From JAJRXR01 sp044439985 (GTDB taxonomy: Bacteria > Planctomycetota > Phycisphaerae > Phycisphaerales > UBA1924), in the NCBI GenBank assembly GCA_044439985.1, contig JBITAG010000326.1, positions 1-9,041 of the forward strand: DNA of 9,041 bases, given 5' to 3'. The notes under the pieces are model-generated. The model worked only from the letters and a program-made list of their open reading frames with translations. It was not told where the DNA came from and ran no database searches. The translations under genes were made by a program, and so were the position numbers. Positions 1-6,279 of this stretch are shown piece after piece (position 1 is the first letter of the stretch; each line of letters starts with the position of its first letter).

Positions 1-110
1 CCCGCGCGCCGCGCCGACCACCCCCCCCCCGCCCGCGGCGCAGCCCGCGCCGCCGCCCCCGCCGGCGACCGCGCCGGGGGGCGCGGCCCGCCGCCGCGCG
101 GGGCGGGCGG
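1..110. other. Near-pure G/C low-complexity stretch at the window edge
   Basis: Only four A and no T occur in the first ~110 bases, which consist of C-runs, G-runs and CG/CCG alternation. Ordinary mixed composition begins abruptly at about 111. In the aldehyde dehydrogenase frame the stretch is open but encodes only Pro/Ala/Arg/Gly, unlike the Rossmann/catalytic-domain sequence that should precede the YVQPTI segment of an ALDH7 enzyme. The likeliest reading is low-quality or artefactual sequence at a contig end. A real low-complexity insertion is possible but less likely. Confidence 0.7.
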
Positions 111-556
111 ATCCCGCCTCGCTTCCGGAGGGACTCCGGAAGGGGTCGTACGTACAGCCTACGATCATCCGTGCGCCGTCGAGCAATCAGCTGCCGGTGG
201 CGCAGGAAGAGACCTTCGCGCCGATCCTCTACGTGTTCACCTACCGTGAACTGGACGAGGCGATCGAGATGCAGAACTCGGTGGACCAGGGGCTCAGTTC
301 GGCGATCTTCGCCGGTTCCGTCAGGGCCGCCGAGCGTTTCCTGGACCCGTCGGGTGCCGGATCAGACTGCGGGCTGGCGTACGTGAACCTGGGAACGAGC
401 GGCGCCGAGATCGGCGGCGCGTTCGGGGGTGAGAAGGATACGGGAGGCGGTCGTGAATCCGGCTCCGACGCTTGGAAGGCGTACATGCGACGCCAGACGT
501 GCACCACGAACTTTGGAGATGAGTTTGCTCTGGCACAGGGGATCCGCTTTGAGTGA
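2..556 (+). CDS. ALDH7-type aldehyde dehydrogenase (aminoadipate-semialdehyde dehydrogenase-like), C-terminal part only
   Basis: Partial gene entering from the left edge. The frame is open from base 2, but recognisable protein begins only around base 131, at GLRKGSYVQPTI. The visible part covers the C-terminal portion of the catalytic domain and the oligomerisation tail: the cofactor-contacting E-E-T-F-A-P-I-L-Y-V segment, the QGLSSAIFAGS segment, GGAFGGEKDTGGGRESGSD followed by AWKAYMRRQT, and the terminal LAQGIRF. The GGEK.TGGGRESGSDAWK and LAQGI(K/R)F signatures are those of the ALDH7/antiquitin group, which oxidises alpha-aminoadipate semialdehyde in lysine breakdown and also other aldehydes, using NAD(P)+. 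The Rossmann glycines and the catalytic Cys and Glu lie upstream and are not visible. A GTG at 197 could be mistaken for a start, but homology continues upstream of it. The stop overlaps the rpiA start, so the two are probably cotranscribed. Family confident; exact substrate inferred. Confidence 0.87.
   Translation, partial: PRAAPTTPPPPAAQPAPPPPPATAPGGAARRRAGRADPASLPEGLRKGSYVQPTIIRAPSSNQLPVAQEETFAPILYVFTYRELDEAIEMQNSVDQGLSSAIFAGSVRAAERFLDPSGAGSDCGLAYVNLGTSGAEIGGAFGGEKDTGGGRESGSDAWKAYMRRQTCTTNFGDEFALAQGIRFE
537..542 (+). promoter_or_regulatory. Shine-Dalgarno deciding the rpiA TTG start
   Basis: AGGGGA lies 6 nt before the TTG at 549, inside the end of the dehydrogenase gene. The alternative in-frame ATG at 519 has its GGAG directly abutting the start codon with no spacer, which suits initiation poorly. 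Confidence 0.55.
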
Positions 557-1253
557 CCAAAGAGTCGCCGATGCACTTGCCGAGGCCGCGGTCTCGGGTG
601 TCGCTTCTGGCATGACCATCGGTCTGGGCGCGGGCGCGACCGCCGCCCGGGGCATCAAAGCCCTGGCGGACCGTGTGCGCGAGCAGAACCTTGAGATCAA
701 GTGTGTCGCCGCCTCCGACGCCACGGAGGCCATCGCGCGTGAGCACGGGCTTGACCTCATCGAGTTCGCACTCGTCGAGGAGCTGGACCTGCTCATCGAC
801 GGCGCCGACGAGGTGGACCGCAACCTCAACGTCATGAAGGGCTCCCGCGGCGCGGTCACTCGTGAACGCATGCTCGCCTGGGCCTCCCGTCACACCGTCT
901 TCATGGTCGGCCAGAACAAGGTCTCCGAGCAGATCGGCGCCAAGTGCTCCCTCGCGGTCGCCGTCATGGCCTTCGGCCTGGCCTCCATCCGTGCCGCCCT
1001 TCGCGACCTGGGGCTCAACGGCGTCTGCCGGCGCGAAATGAACGGCGACCTCTTCGTCACCGACAACGGCAACCTGCTCCTCGATCTCTCACTCCGAGGC
1101 GATGAGAACCTCTCCGAACTCGCCGCCGCCCTCAACGACATCCCCGGCGTCGTCGACCACGGCCTCTTCCTCTGCGAGGCCGACGAGATCCTCATCGAGA
1201 CCGATCGCGGCGCCGTCGAACGCCTCGTCCGAGACACCGAGGACCAGGCCTAG
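549..1253 (+). CDS. rpiA: Ribose-5-phosphate isomerase A
   Basis: Cytoplasmic enzyme interconverting ribose 5-phosphate and ribulose 5-phosphate in the non-oxidative pentose phosphate pathway. From the TTG at 549 the protein is 234 residues, close to the usual 219-235. Catalytic residues align with the E. coli enzyme: D84 and D87 in IDGADEVD, K97 in MKGSRGA and E106 in TRERM. FVTDNGNLLLDL and the IPGVVDHGLFL strand near the C-terminus are further family signatures. Two loops are unusual. The phosphate-binding loop reads GLGAGATAA where GxGTGSTAA is usual, so the Thr and Ser are Ala while the last Thr (T31) remains. The K-G-G-G loop reads KGSRGA. The start overlaps the upstream dehydrogenase by 8 nt in a tandem arrangement, suggesting translational coupling. 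An ATG at 519 would add 10 residues. A hairpin follows the gene. Confidence 0.93.
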   Translation: MSDQRVADALAEAAVSGVASGMTIGLGAGATAARGIKALADRVREQNLEIKCVAASDATEAIAREHGLDLIEFALVEELDLLIDGADEVDRNLNVMKGSRGAVTRERMLAWASRHTVFMVGQNKVSEQIGAKCSLAVAVMAFGLASIRAALRDLGLNGVCRREMNGDLFVTDNGNLLLDLSLRGDENLSELAAALNDIPGVVDHGLFLCEADEILIETDRGAVERLVRDTEDQA

Positions 1254-1285
1254 CCCCCCGACCCGGCAGCGCCAGAGACTCCCCC

Positions 1286-1311
1286 GAGAGCCCCGCCCAC
1301 GCGGGGCTCTC
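1286..1311. terminator. GC-rich hairpin between convergent rpiA and cupin
   Basis: Perfect 11-bp inverted repeat: GAGAGCCCCGC at 1286-1296 pairs with GCGGGGCTCTC at 1301-1311 around a 4-nt loop. It starts 32 nt after the rpiA stop and ends 4 nt past the cupin stop on the other strand, so it could serve both convergent transcripts. Neither side has a clear U-tract, so it is either a U-poor intrinsic terminator or a 3' stabilising hairpin. Confidence 0.65.
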
Positions 1312-1315
1312 TGCG

Positions 1316-1684
1316 TTATGACCCGCCGTGCGCGTCCACGCCCGTCCCCTCGCTCACCGGGCTGAACAGGTCCAGGATGACGCACTTCTCGATCGCTTCG
1401 CACGCGTGCGGCACGTGGCCCGGCAGCGCCAGCACCTGCCCCCCCTCGAGCATCACTTCCTCCTCCGCCGCGCCGCCCACCGGCCCGACCCGGAACCGGG
1501 CGCGACCGGAGAGCATGACCACGAACTGCTCGTTCTCGTGATGATGCTCCGGCACGGTGAAGCCGGGGTGGAGCACCACGCGCGAGATCATCATCTGTTC
1601 ACCCACGACCCGCTGGCGATCGATCAGGTCCATCGGGTGGTCGGTTTCGAGCTGCGACCAATCCAGCACACGGTGGGTGTTCAT
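1316..1684 (-). CDS. Small single-domain cupin protein, KdgF-like
   Basis: A 122-residue cytoplasmic protein with one cupin beta-barrel and no signal peptide. Motif 1 is residues 41-60, G-F-T-V-P-E-H-H-H-E-N-E-Q then FVVMLSG. Motif 2 is residues 82-93, GGQVLALPGHVPH. Likely metal ligands are H47, H49, Q53 (or E52) and H93. The H.H..EQ arrangement and the LDLFSP ending of the core recall KdgF, which acts on unsaturated uronates from pectin or alginate breakdown. That is pattern resemblance; many unrelated small cupins share it and no uronate genes are visible nearby. The start is supported by AGGAGA 5 nt upstream (1690-1695, complement). The gene is divergent from the threonine aldolase and convergent with rpiA. 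Cupin fold is confident; substrate unknown. Confidence 0.85.
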   Translation of the reverse strand: MNTHRVLDWSQLETDHPMDLIDRQRVVGEQMMISRVVLHPGFTVPEHHHENEQFVVMLSGRARFRVGPVGGAAEEEVMLEGGQVLALPGHVPHACEAIEKCVILDLFSPVSEGTGVDAHGGS

Positions 1685-1702
1685 ACGGGTCTCCTGTGCC
1701 TG

Positions 1703-1708
1703 ATTCTA
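1703..1708 (-). promoter_or_regulatory. Putative -10 box of the cupin gene (TAGAAT)
   Basis: On the minus strand TAGAAT matches the TATAAT consensus at five of six bases. A start about 6-7 nt downstream would give a leader of only ~12 nt that still contains the AGGAGA ribosome site. No TTGACA-like -35 is visible at normal spacing. Confidence 0.45.
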
Positions 1709-1733
1709 CTTCCGGGTCGCGCAGGCGATGCGG

Positions 1734-1739
1734 TAGAGT
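1734..1739 (+). promoter_or_regulatory. Putative -10 box of the threonine aldolase gene (TAGAGT)
   Basis: TAGAGT is followed by the ATG at 1761, implying transcription from about 1746 and a ~15-nt leader that retains GGAG (1747-1750). It faces away from the TAGAAT box of the cupin gene 25 nt to the left. No convincing -35 is seen. Confidence 0.4.
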
Positions 1740-1760
1740 CTCTCCCGGAGACCCCGAAGC

Positions 1761-2864
1761 ATGACCGACGTGATCGACCTTCGCTCAGACACCGTCACCC
1801 GCCCGACACCCCCCATGTGGGAGGCGATGCGCGCCGCCGAGCTGGGGGACGATGTCCTCGGCGACGAGCCCACCGTCAACCGGCTCCAGGAGCGCGTCGC
1901 GGCGGAACTGGGCAAGGAATCCGCCTGCTATTTCCCGAGCGGGACCATGGCCAACCAGGCCGCCATCCGCGCTCAGACCCAGCCCGGGGACGAGGTCATC
2001 TGCCACCCCAGCGCGCACATCTACCACTACGAGTTCGGCGCCCCCGCCGCGCTCTCCGGCGTCTCCCTCCGCTTCGCCGATGGCGAGCGCGGCATGTACT
2101 CCCCCGACGCCCTCTCCGCCTGCGTCCGTCCCGCGAACCACCACTTCGCCCCCGCGCGACTCGTCGTCATCGAGAACACCTCCAACGGTGGGGGCGGGAG
2201 CGTCTGGCCGATCGACCTGGTCCGTAACGTCACCGATCGTGCGCGAAGTCACGACCTCCGGATTCACCTCGACGGCGCCCGCCTCTGGAACGCCGCGGTC
2301 GCTTCCGGGAACTCACCCCGCGCGTACGCCGCGCACTTCGACACCGTCTCGGTCTGTTTCTCGAAGGGCCTCGGCGCCCCGGTCGGTTCAGCCGTCGCGG
2401 GCGATGGGGAGACGATGCGCCGCGTGTTCAGATTCCGCAAGATGTTCGGCGGCGCGATGCGTCAGTCCGGCATGCTCGCCGGCGCCTGCCTCCACGCCCT
2501 GGATCACCACGTGGACCGCCTCGCGGAAGACCACACGCACGCGAAGCGGCTGGCGAGGTCGCTCGCCGAGTGCCCGGCGTTGAGCGTCGACCCCGCGTCC
2601 GTGGAGACGAATATCGCGTTTGTCGGCGTTGATCCGGCGTGGGGTGACGCGCGCGAACTGGTCAACGCCCTGGCTTCCCGGGGGGTCTTGGTCATCGCGA
2701 GTGCGTCCCATCAGATCCGCGTGGTTACCCATCTTGACGTCTCCTCATCCAAGGTCGACGAGGCGATCCGGGCCTTCCGCGAGACCATGGAGCGTGGCCC
2801 CGAGGCGTCGGCTCGGGCGTCAACTGCCGGCAATTGTCTGGTTCGTCCCCCAGCGGACGGCTAG
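1761..2864 (+). CDS. ltaE: Low-specificity L-threonine aldolase (PLP-dependent)
   Basis: A 367-residue fold-type I PLP enzyme that cleaves L-threonine and L-allo-threonine to glycine and acetaldehyde in the cytoplasm. The N-terminus MTDVIDLRSDTVTRPTPPMW is characteristic, followed by GDDVLGDEPTVNRLQ. The cofactor phosphate loop is S60-G61-T62, and H86 in HPSAHIYHYE is the probable His stacking on PLP. IHLDGARLWNA supplies D171, which binds the pyridine nitrogen, and R174. K202 in FSKGLGAPVGS is the Schiff-base lysine, and FRKMFGGAMRQSG follows. The family normally ends near the FRETMER helix; here about 25 residues of Ala/Pro/Arg-rich tail follow. The start is the first ATG before the conserved N-terminus, with GGAG 10 nt upstream. 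It is divergently transcribed from the cupin and 77 nt upstream of the propeller gene. All key residues appear present. Confidence 0.94.
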   Translation: MTDVIDLRSDTVTRPTPPMWEAMRAAELGDDVLGDEPTVNRLQERVAAELGKESACYFPSGTMANQAAIRAQTQPGDEVICHPSAHIYHYEFGAPAALSGVSLRFADGERGMYSPDALSACVRPANHHFAPARLVVIENTSNGGGGSVWPIDLVRNVTDRARSHDLRIHLDGARLWNAAVASGNSPRAYAAHFDTVSVCFSKGLGAPVGSAVAGDGETMRRVFRFRKMFGGAMRQSGMLAGACLHALDHHVDRLAEDHTHAKRLARSLAECPALSVDPASVETNIAFVGVDPAWGDARELVNALASRGVLVIASASHQIRVVTHLDVSSSKVDEAIRAFRETMERGPEASARASTAGNCLVRPPADG

Positions 2865-2927
2865 GCTCGCCACGAGCGGGCGCGGGGCGACGAACCTCGT
2901 TGGCCGACCGCCCTGAACCAGCAAGAC

Positions 2928-2934
2928 GAAGGGA
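2928..2934 (+). promoter_or_regulatory. Shine-Dalgarno deciding the propeller gene GTG start
   Basis: GAAGGGA ends 7 nt before the GTG at 2942. The in-frame ATG at 2954 would be 19 nt away, too far. The rest of the 77-nt gap (2865-2941) holds only a weak 5-bp hairpin (2865-2877) and no promoter I can defend. Confidence 0.5.
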
Positions 2935-2941
2935 CACGTCT

Positions 2942-5275
2942 GTGAACACCAAGATGATCTGTCTGGCGGCGTGCCTCCCGCTGGGCCTCGCGATGGCTCA
3001 GGATCAGCTCCCCTTCAATCTCCCGAGCCTCGCCACCGACAACGAGCCCTACAACTTGATCTCGTCCGATGTGGACGGGGACGGGATCGAGGATCTGGTG
3101 CTCCTCTGCCGGAACAACCTGCAGGTCTTCTCCGGCCGGGGCAACGGGGCGTTCCACCTGGTCGAGTCCCAGACCATCCCGCAGTACGCCGACGCGCAGC
3201 CCGCGTTGGGCGATATCAACGGCGACGGATTCGACGACCTGGTGTTCCCCGATTCCAACCTCGACGTGGTCCGCGTGTACCTGGGGGACGAGACGGGCCA
3301 CTTCGACGAGGCCTTCTTCCAGGTCCCCGCGGGCGATCAGCCCACCGCCGTCGTCCTCGCGGACCTCGATGACGACGGCGACCTCGACTACGCCTTCACC
3401 AACTCGGGCGTCGAGGACACGGTACACGTGCGTCTGAACAACGGCGAGGGGCTCCCCAACGACGGCTTCTTCACCATCGATGTCCCGACCGTGGCCCCCT
3501 TCGCCCTCGCCGCGACCGACCTTGATCTCGACGGCGACATCGACCTCGTCGTCGGCGGCGTCGCGTTCCACGGCGTGCGTCCCCTCTACAACGACGGGAG
3601 CGGGCTCACCTTTGAACTCGGGGCACACGTCACCGCCGGGGTCGAGCCCTGGTCGATGCGCGTCATGGACGCCAACGGCGACGCGTACCCCGACATCGCC
3701 ATCTCCGACGCCGACGACGTGCAGCTCTCCATCCTCACCGGCGCCGAGGGCGGTCTCCTGACCCAGTCGTTCTTCCAGAGCTTCTCCAACGACGGGAGCG
3801 GGCGGCTCGACGTCGGCGACCTCTACGGCGACGGCCTCGATGACGTCCTCGTCGGGGTGCGCGGAGATGACTCGGTCGTCGCCCTCATCAACGACGGGGA
3901 CGGCGGCGTCAGCCCGGTCTCCTTCAACTTCGCCGACGGCAGCTACTCCGTCGTCATCGCCGACTTCGACGACGACGGCCTGGATGACATCGCCGCCGTT
4001 CACACCTTCGACGACGCCCTCACCGTCTCTCTCAGCTCACAGGAGTTCTCTTTCGCGCCCCCCTCGATCGAGATCGACGCCGAGAACTCGATCCGGTTCG
4101 TGGAGCACGCGGACCTGAACCGGGACGGGCTGCAGGACCTCGTCCTCGCCCGATCCGGGGGCACGTTTGTTCATGCCTATCTCGCACGGCGCAACGACTC
4201 CCCCGTTCGGATCGGTGTCCCCACGCCGACCAACTCGATCAACGGCATGGCGATCGGGGACCTCAACGGGGACGGTTACCCCGACCTCGCCTTCACGACC
4301 GGTTCGGGCACGTCCGCACGCGTGGGCTGGGCTTTCAACGATCTCTCGGGACGGTTCGGCTCGGTCTCGTACATCCCGGTTGAGGGGGCGCCGGTCGGCA
4401 TCGAGGTCCTCGACGCCGACGGGGACGGGGACCAGGACATCGCCGTCGTCGACTCCTCGTTCAGCCGCCTCCGCATCGTGGAGAACAAGGGCGTCTCCTT
4501 CTTCTTCGAGGACCGGTCCTACCCGACCGCGACGGGGCCTCGGATCGTCGTCGCCGCCGACGTCACCGGTGACGGCGCGCAGGACCTGCTCGTCGCCAAC
4601 ACCGGCGGGATCGACTCGGTCTCCGTCCACACCGCCCTGCCCGACGGGGAGTTCACGGAGGCCGCCAGCTACGCCGTCGGCTCCGACCCCGGCGACGGGA
4701 GTTCCCGCGGGATGATCGTCGCCGACATCGACGGCGACGGCTCCCTCGACGCCGCCACCGCCGACGACAACGGCCTGTCCGTCCGGCTCAACAACGGCGC
4801 CGGTCAGCTCCTGCTCTCCATCGGCCTGGCCTTCGGCGAGGACTTCACCGACGTCGCGGCGGGCGACTTCAACGCCGACGGTCGGTGCGACATCGCCGGC
4901 CTGGCGACGTCGCGCAGCCAGCTCGTCGTCTTCATCGCCCAGTCTGCCGGGATCGGGTTCACCGAGACTCGCTACTTCGCCGGCGCCTCGCCGCAGTCCA
5001 TCGAAGCCGTCGACCTCAACGCCGACGGCGCCGATGACATCATCGTCGGACACGCGGGCGCGACCGATGTGATCATGCTCTACAGCACCTACGGCAGCCC
5101 ATGCGTCGCCGACCTCGCCCCGCCCTACAACCAGATCGACTTCGTGGACGTGCTCGAGTTCCTCACGCTCCTCAACCAGTCCGACCCCCGGGCGGACCTG
5201 GCGCCCCCCTTCGGCGTCTTCAACTTCGACGACGTGCTCGCGTACCTGACGGCTTTCGCCGAGGGCTGCCCCTGA
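2942..5275 (+). CDS. Secreted 14-repeat FG-GAP/VCBS beta-propeller protein with GC-type dockerin-like tail
   Basis: A 777-residue exported protein. Residues 1-19 form a short signal peptide (Lys4, hydrophobic core, cleavage likely after LAMA before QDQ). Fourteen calcium-loop motifs of type DxDxDGxxD then start at about residues 43, 91, 141, 193, 243, 293, 341, 391, 440, 491, 540, 595, 642 and 691. Spacing is 47-55 residues, the period of one FG-GAP/VCBS blade, so two seven-bladed propellers is the natural reading. Most loops are intact; the fifth has Ala for Gly. Residues 721-777 are two ~28-residue dockerin-like repeats, each beginning ADLAPP, bracketed by C721 and C776. Such proteins are usually surface-attached or secreted and may bind carbohydrate or protein; no enzymatic domain is visible. 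The GTG start is chosen from its Shine-Dalgarno and because the signal peptide follows directly. An upstream in-frame ATG at 2834 lies inside the aldolase gene and would bury the signal peptide. Confidence 0.9.
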   Translation: MNTKMICLAACLPLGLAMAQDQLPFNLPSLATDNEPYNLISSDVDGDGIEDLVLLCRNNLQVFSGRGNGAFHLVESQTIPQYADAQPALGDINGDGFDDLVFPDSNLDVVRVYLGDETGHFDEAFFQVPAGDQPTAVVLADLDDDGDLDYAFTNSGVEDTVHVRLNNGEGLPNDGFFTIDVPTVAPFALAATDLDLDGDIDLVVGGVAFHGVRPLYNDGSGLTFELGAHVTAGVEPWSMRVMDANGDAYPDIAISDADDVQLSILTGAEGGLLTQSFFQSFSNDGSGRLDVGDLYGDGLDDVLVGVRGDDSVVALINDGDGGVSPVSFNFADGSYSVVIADFDDDGLDDIAAVHTFDDALTVSLSSQEFSFAPPSIEIDAENSIRFVEHADLNRDGLQDLVLARSGGTFVHAYLARRNDSPVRIGVPTPTNSINGMAIGDLNGDGYPDLAFTTGSGTSARVGWAFNDLSGRFGSVSYIPVEGAPVGIEVLDADGDGDQDIAVVDSSFSRLRIVENKGVSFFFEDRSYPTATGPRIVVAADVTGDGAQDLLVANTGGIDSVSVHTALPDGEFTEAASYAVGSDPGDGSSRGMIVADIDGDGSLDAATADDNGLSVRLNNGAGQLLLSIGLAFGEDFTDVAAGDFNADGRCDIAGLATSRSQLVVFIAQSAGIGFTETRYFAGASPQSIEAVDLNADGADDIIVGHAGATDVIMLYSTYGSPCVADLAPPYNQIDFVDVLEFLTLLNQSDPRADLAPPFGVFNFDDVLAYLTAFAEGCP

Positions 5276-5287
5276 GCACCAACCGGG

Positions 5288-5293
5288 TAGACT
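5288..5293 (+). promoter_or_regulatory. Putative -10 box for a leaderless TPR gene (TAGACT)
   Basis: TAGACT ends exactly 6 nt before the ATG at 5300, and no Shine-Dalgarno lies between them. Transcription would start at or next to the A of the ATG, the hallmark of leaderless mRNA. No clear -35 is found in the end of the preceding gene. Confidence 0.5.
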
Positions 5294-5299
5294 GCACCC

Positions 5300-6253
5300 A
5301 TGCACGCCACGCTCCGCTCCCCGCTCTCCCGCCTGATCCTGGGCGCGTTGGCGCTCTCGCCGATTGGCGCCGCGCCCGCGACGCAGCCGGCGTCTGAGGA
5401 CCGCCCCGTCGAGGCCACCAGCCTGCTCGGCGAGCCGTTGCACCGATCCGAGTTGCCCGACGAGTTCCGCTCCACGCAGCTCTTTGAACTCGCGCGGATG
5501 CGGCTGGAACTGCTCAACGACCCGGACGATGAGATGACACACATCTGGATCGGTCGGCGTCTGGCCTACCTGGGCCGGTACCGGGACGCGATCGACCACT
5601 ACACCCGCGCGATCAGGCAGTTCCCCGAGAGCCACAAGCTCCTCCGCCACCGCGGGCACCGGTACATCACCACGCGCCAGTTCGACAAGGCGGTCGAGGA
5701 TCTCTACAAGGCCATGGCGATGGCCGTCGACCTCGAGGACGAGATCGAGCCAGACGGCCTGCCCAACGAGAAGAACCTCCCGCGCTCGACCACCTTCACC
5801 AACATCACCTACCATCTGGGCCTGGCCTGCTACCTGACCGACAAACGCCCCTTCACGCCCGTCGTCTTTGGTCAGTGCGTCGAGGCCTCGACCAACGACG
5901 ACATGCGCGTCGCCGCGCTGTACTGGCAGTACCTCGCCCTGCACCGCAACGATCAGGCCGACGACGCCGCGAAGCTGCTCGAAGCGGTCACGCCCGAGAT
6001 GGACATCATCGAGAACGACGGGTACCACCGGCTCCTGCTGCTCTTCAAGGGCGAGCTGAGCGAGGACGACCTGCTGAAGAACCTCGACGAGGGCGTCACC
6101 ACCCCGACCGTCCTCTACGGCGTCGCCCAGCACCGCAAGCTCAGCGGCGACGACGAGGGCTCCCGCGAGCTGCTCGACCGAATCATCGCGGGCGGAAACT
6201 GGGCCGCGTTCGGCTACATCGCGGCCGAGGCGGACCTGGCTCGGCTGGAATGA
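5300..6253 (+). CDS. Secreted tetratricopeptide-repeat protein
   Basis: A 317-residue protein of unknown specific role. Residues 1-27 look like a signal peptide: Arg6 and Arg11, hydrophobic LILGALALSPIGA, cleavage near APA/TQ. Two adjacent TPR units are clear. The first, residues ~80-113, has W83, G85, L88, Y90, G92, Y94, A97, Y101, A104 and P109. The second, ~114-147, contains GHRYITTRQFDKAVEDLYKA. More helical pairs follow: YHLGLACYLTDKRPF near 175, a helix around ALYWQYLALHRN, and the terminal GGNWAAFGYIAAEADLARLE. From memory the RHRGHRYI and WAAFGYIAAEA blocks occur in a conserved family of exported bacterial TPR proteins; this is unverified. Such proteins usually scaffold protein contacts in the periplasm. 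It starts 24 nt after the propeller gene but appears to have its own leaderless promoter, and it converges on the isocitrate dehydrogenase. Confidence 0.87.
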   Translation: MHATLRSPLSRLILGALALSPIGAAPATQPASEDRPVEATSLLGEPLHRSELPDEFRSTQLFELARMRLELLNDPDDEMTHIWIGRRLAYLGRYRDAIDHYTRAIRQFPESHKLLRHRGHRYITTRQFDKAVEDLYKAMAMAVDLEDEIEPDGLPNEKNLPRSTTFTNITYHLGLACYLTDKRPFTPVVFGQCVEASTNDDMRVAALYWQYLALHRNDQADDAAKLLEAVTPEMDIIENDGYHRLLLLFKGELSEDDLLKNLDEGVTTPTVLYGVAQHRKLSGDDEGSRELLDRIIAGGNWAAFGYIAAEADLARLE

Positions 6254-6279
6254 CCTACGCCTCGGCGGTCCCGGTGTGG

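Noticed and set aside
1328..2227. A 299-codon plus-strand open frame spanning the cupin, the intergenic gap and the aldolase start
   Set aside because: It overlaps two well-supported genes in the wrong frame or strand and its product is His/Arg/Pro-rich without homology.
2966..2977. Possible lipobox LAAC (residues 8-11) in the propeller protein signal peptide
   Set aside because: The hydrophobic stretch before the Cys would be only about four residues, too short for a lipoprotein signal. Cleavage after LAMA fits better.
3590..3804. Short repeated DNA (AACGACGGGAGCGGGC at ~3591 and ~3790)
   Set aside because: Two chance-like copies of an Asn-Asp-Gly-Ser-Gly codon string within a repeat protein; not a separate DNA repeat element.
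2861..4003. A 380-codon minus-strand open frame opposite the propeller gene
   Set aside because: Same cause: low-complexity Val/Glu/Gly product opposite the calcium-loop repeats, with no start context or family resemblance.
4037..6133. A 698-codon open frame on the minus strand across the propeller and TPR genes
   Set aside because: It is antisense to two clearly real genes and its Val/Gly/Asp/Glu-rich product mirrors their Asp/GC-rich codons. Long antisense frames are expected at this GC content; no domain is recognisable.
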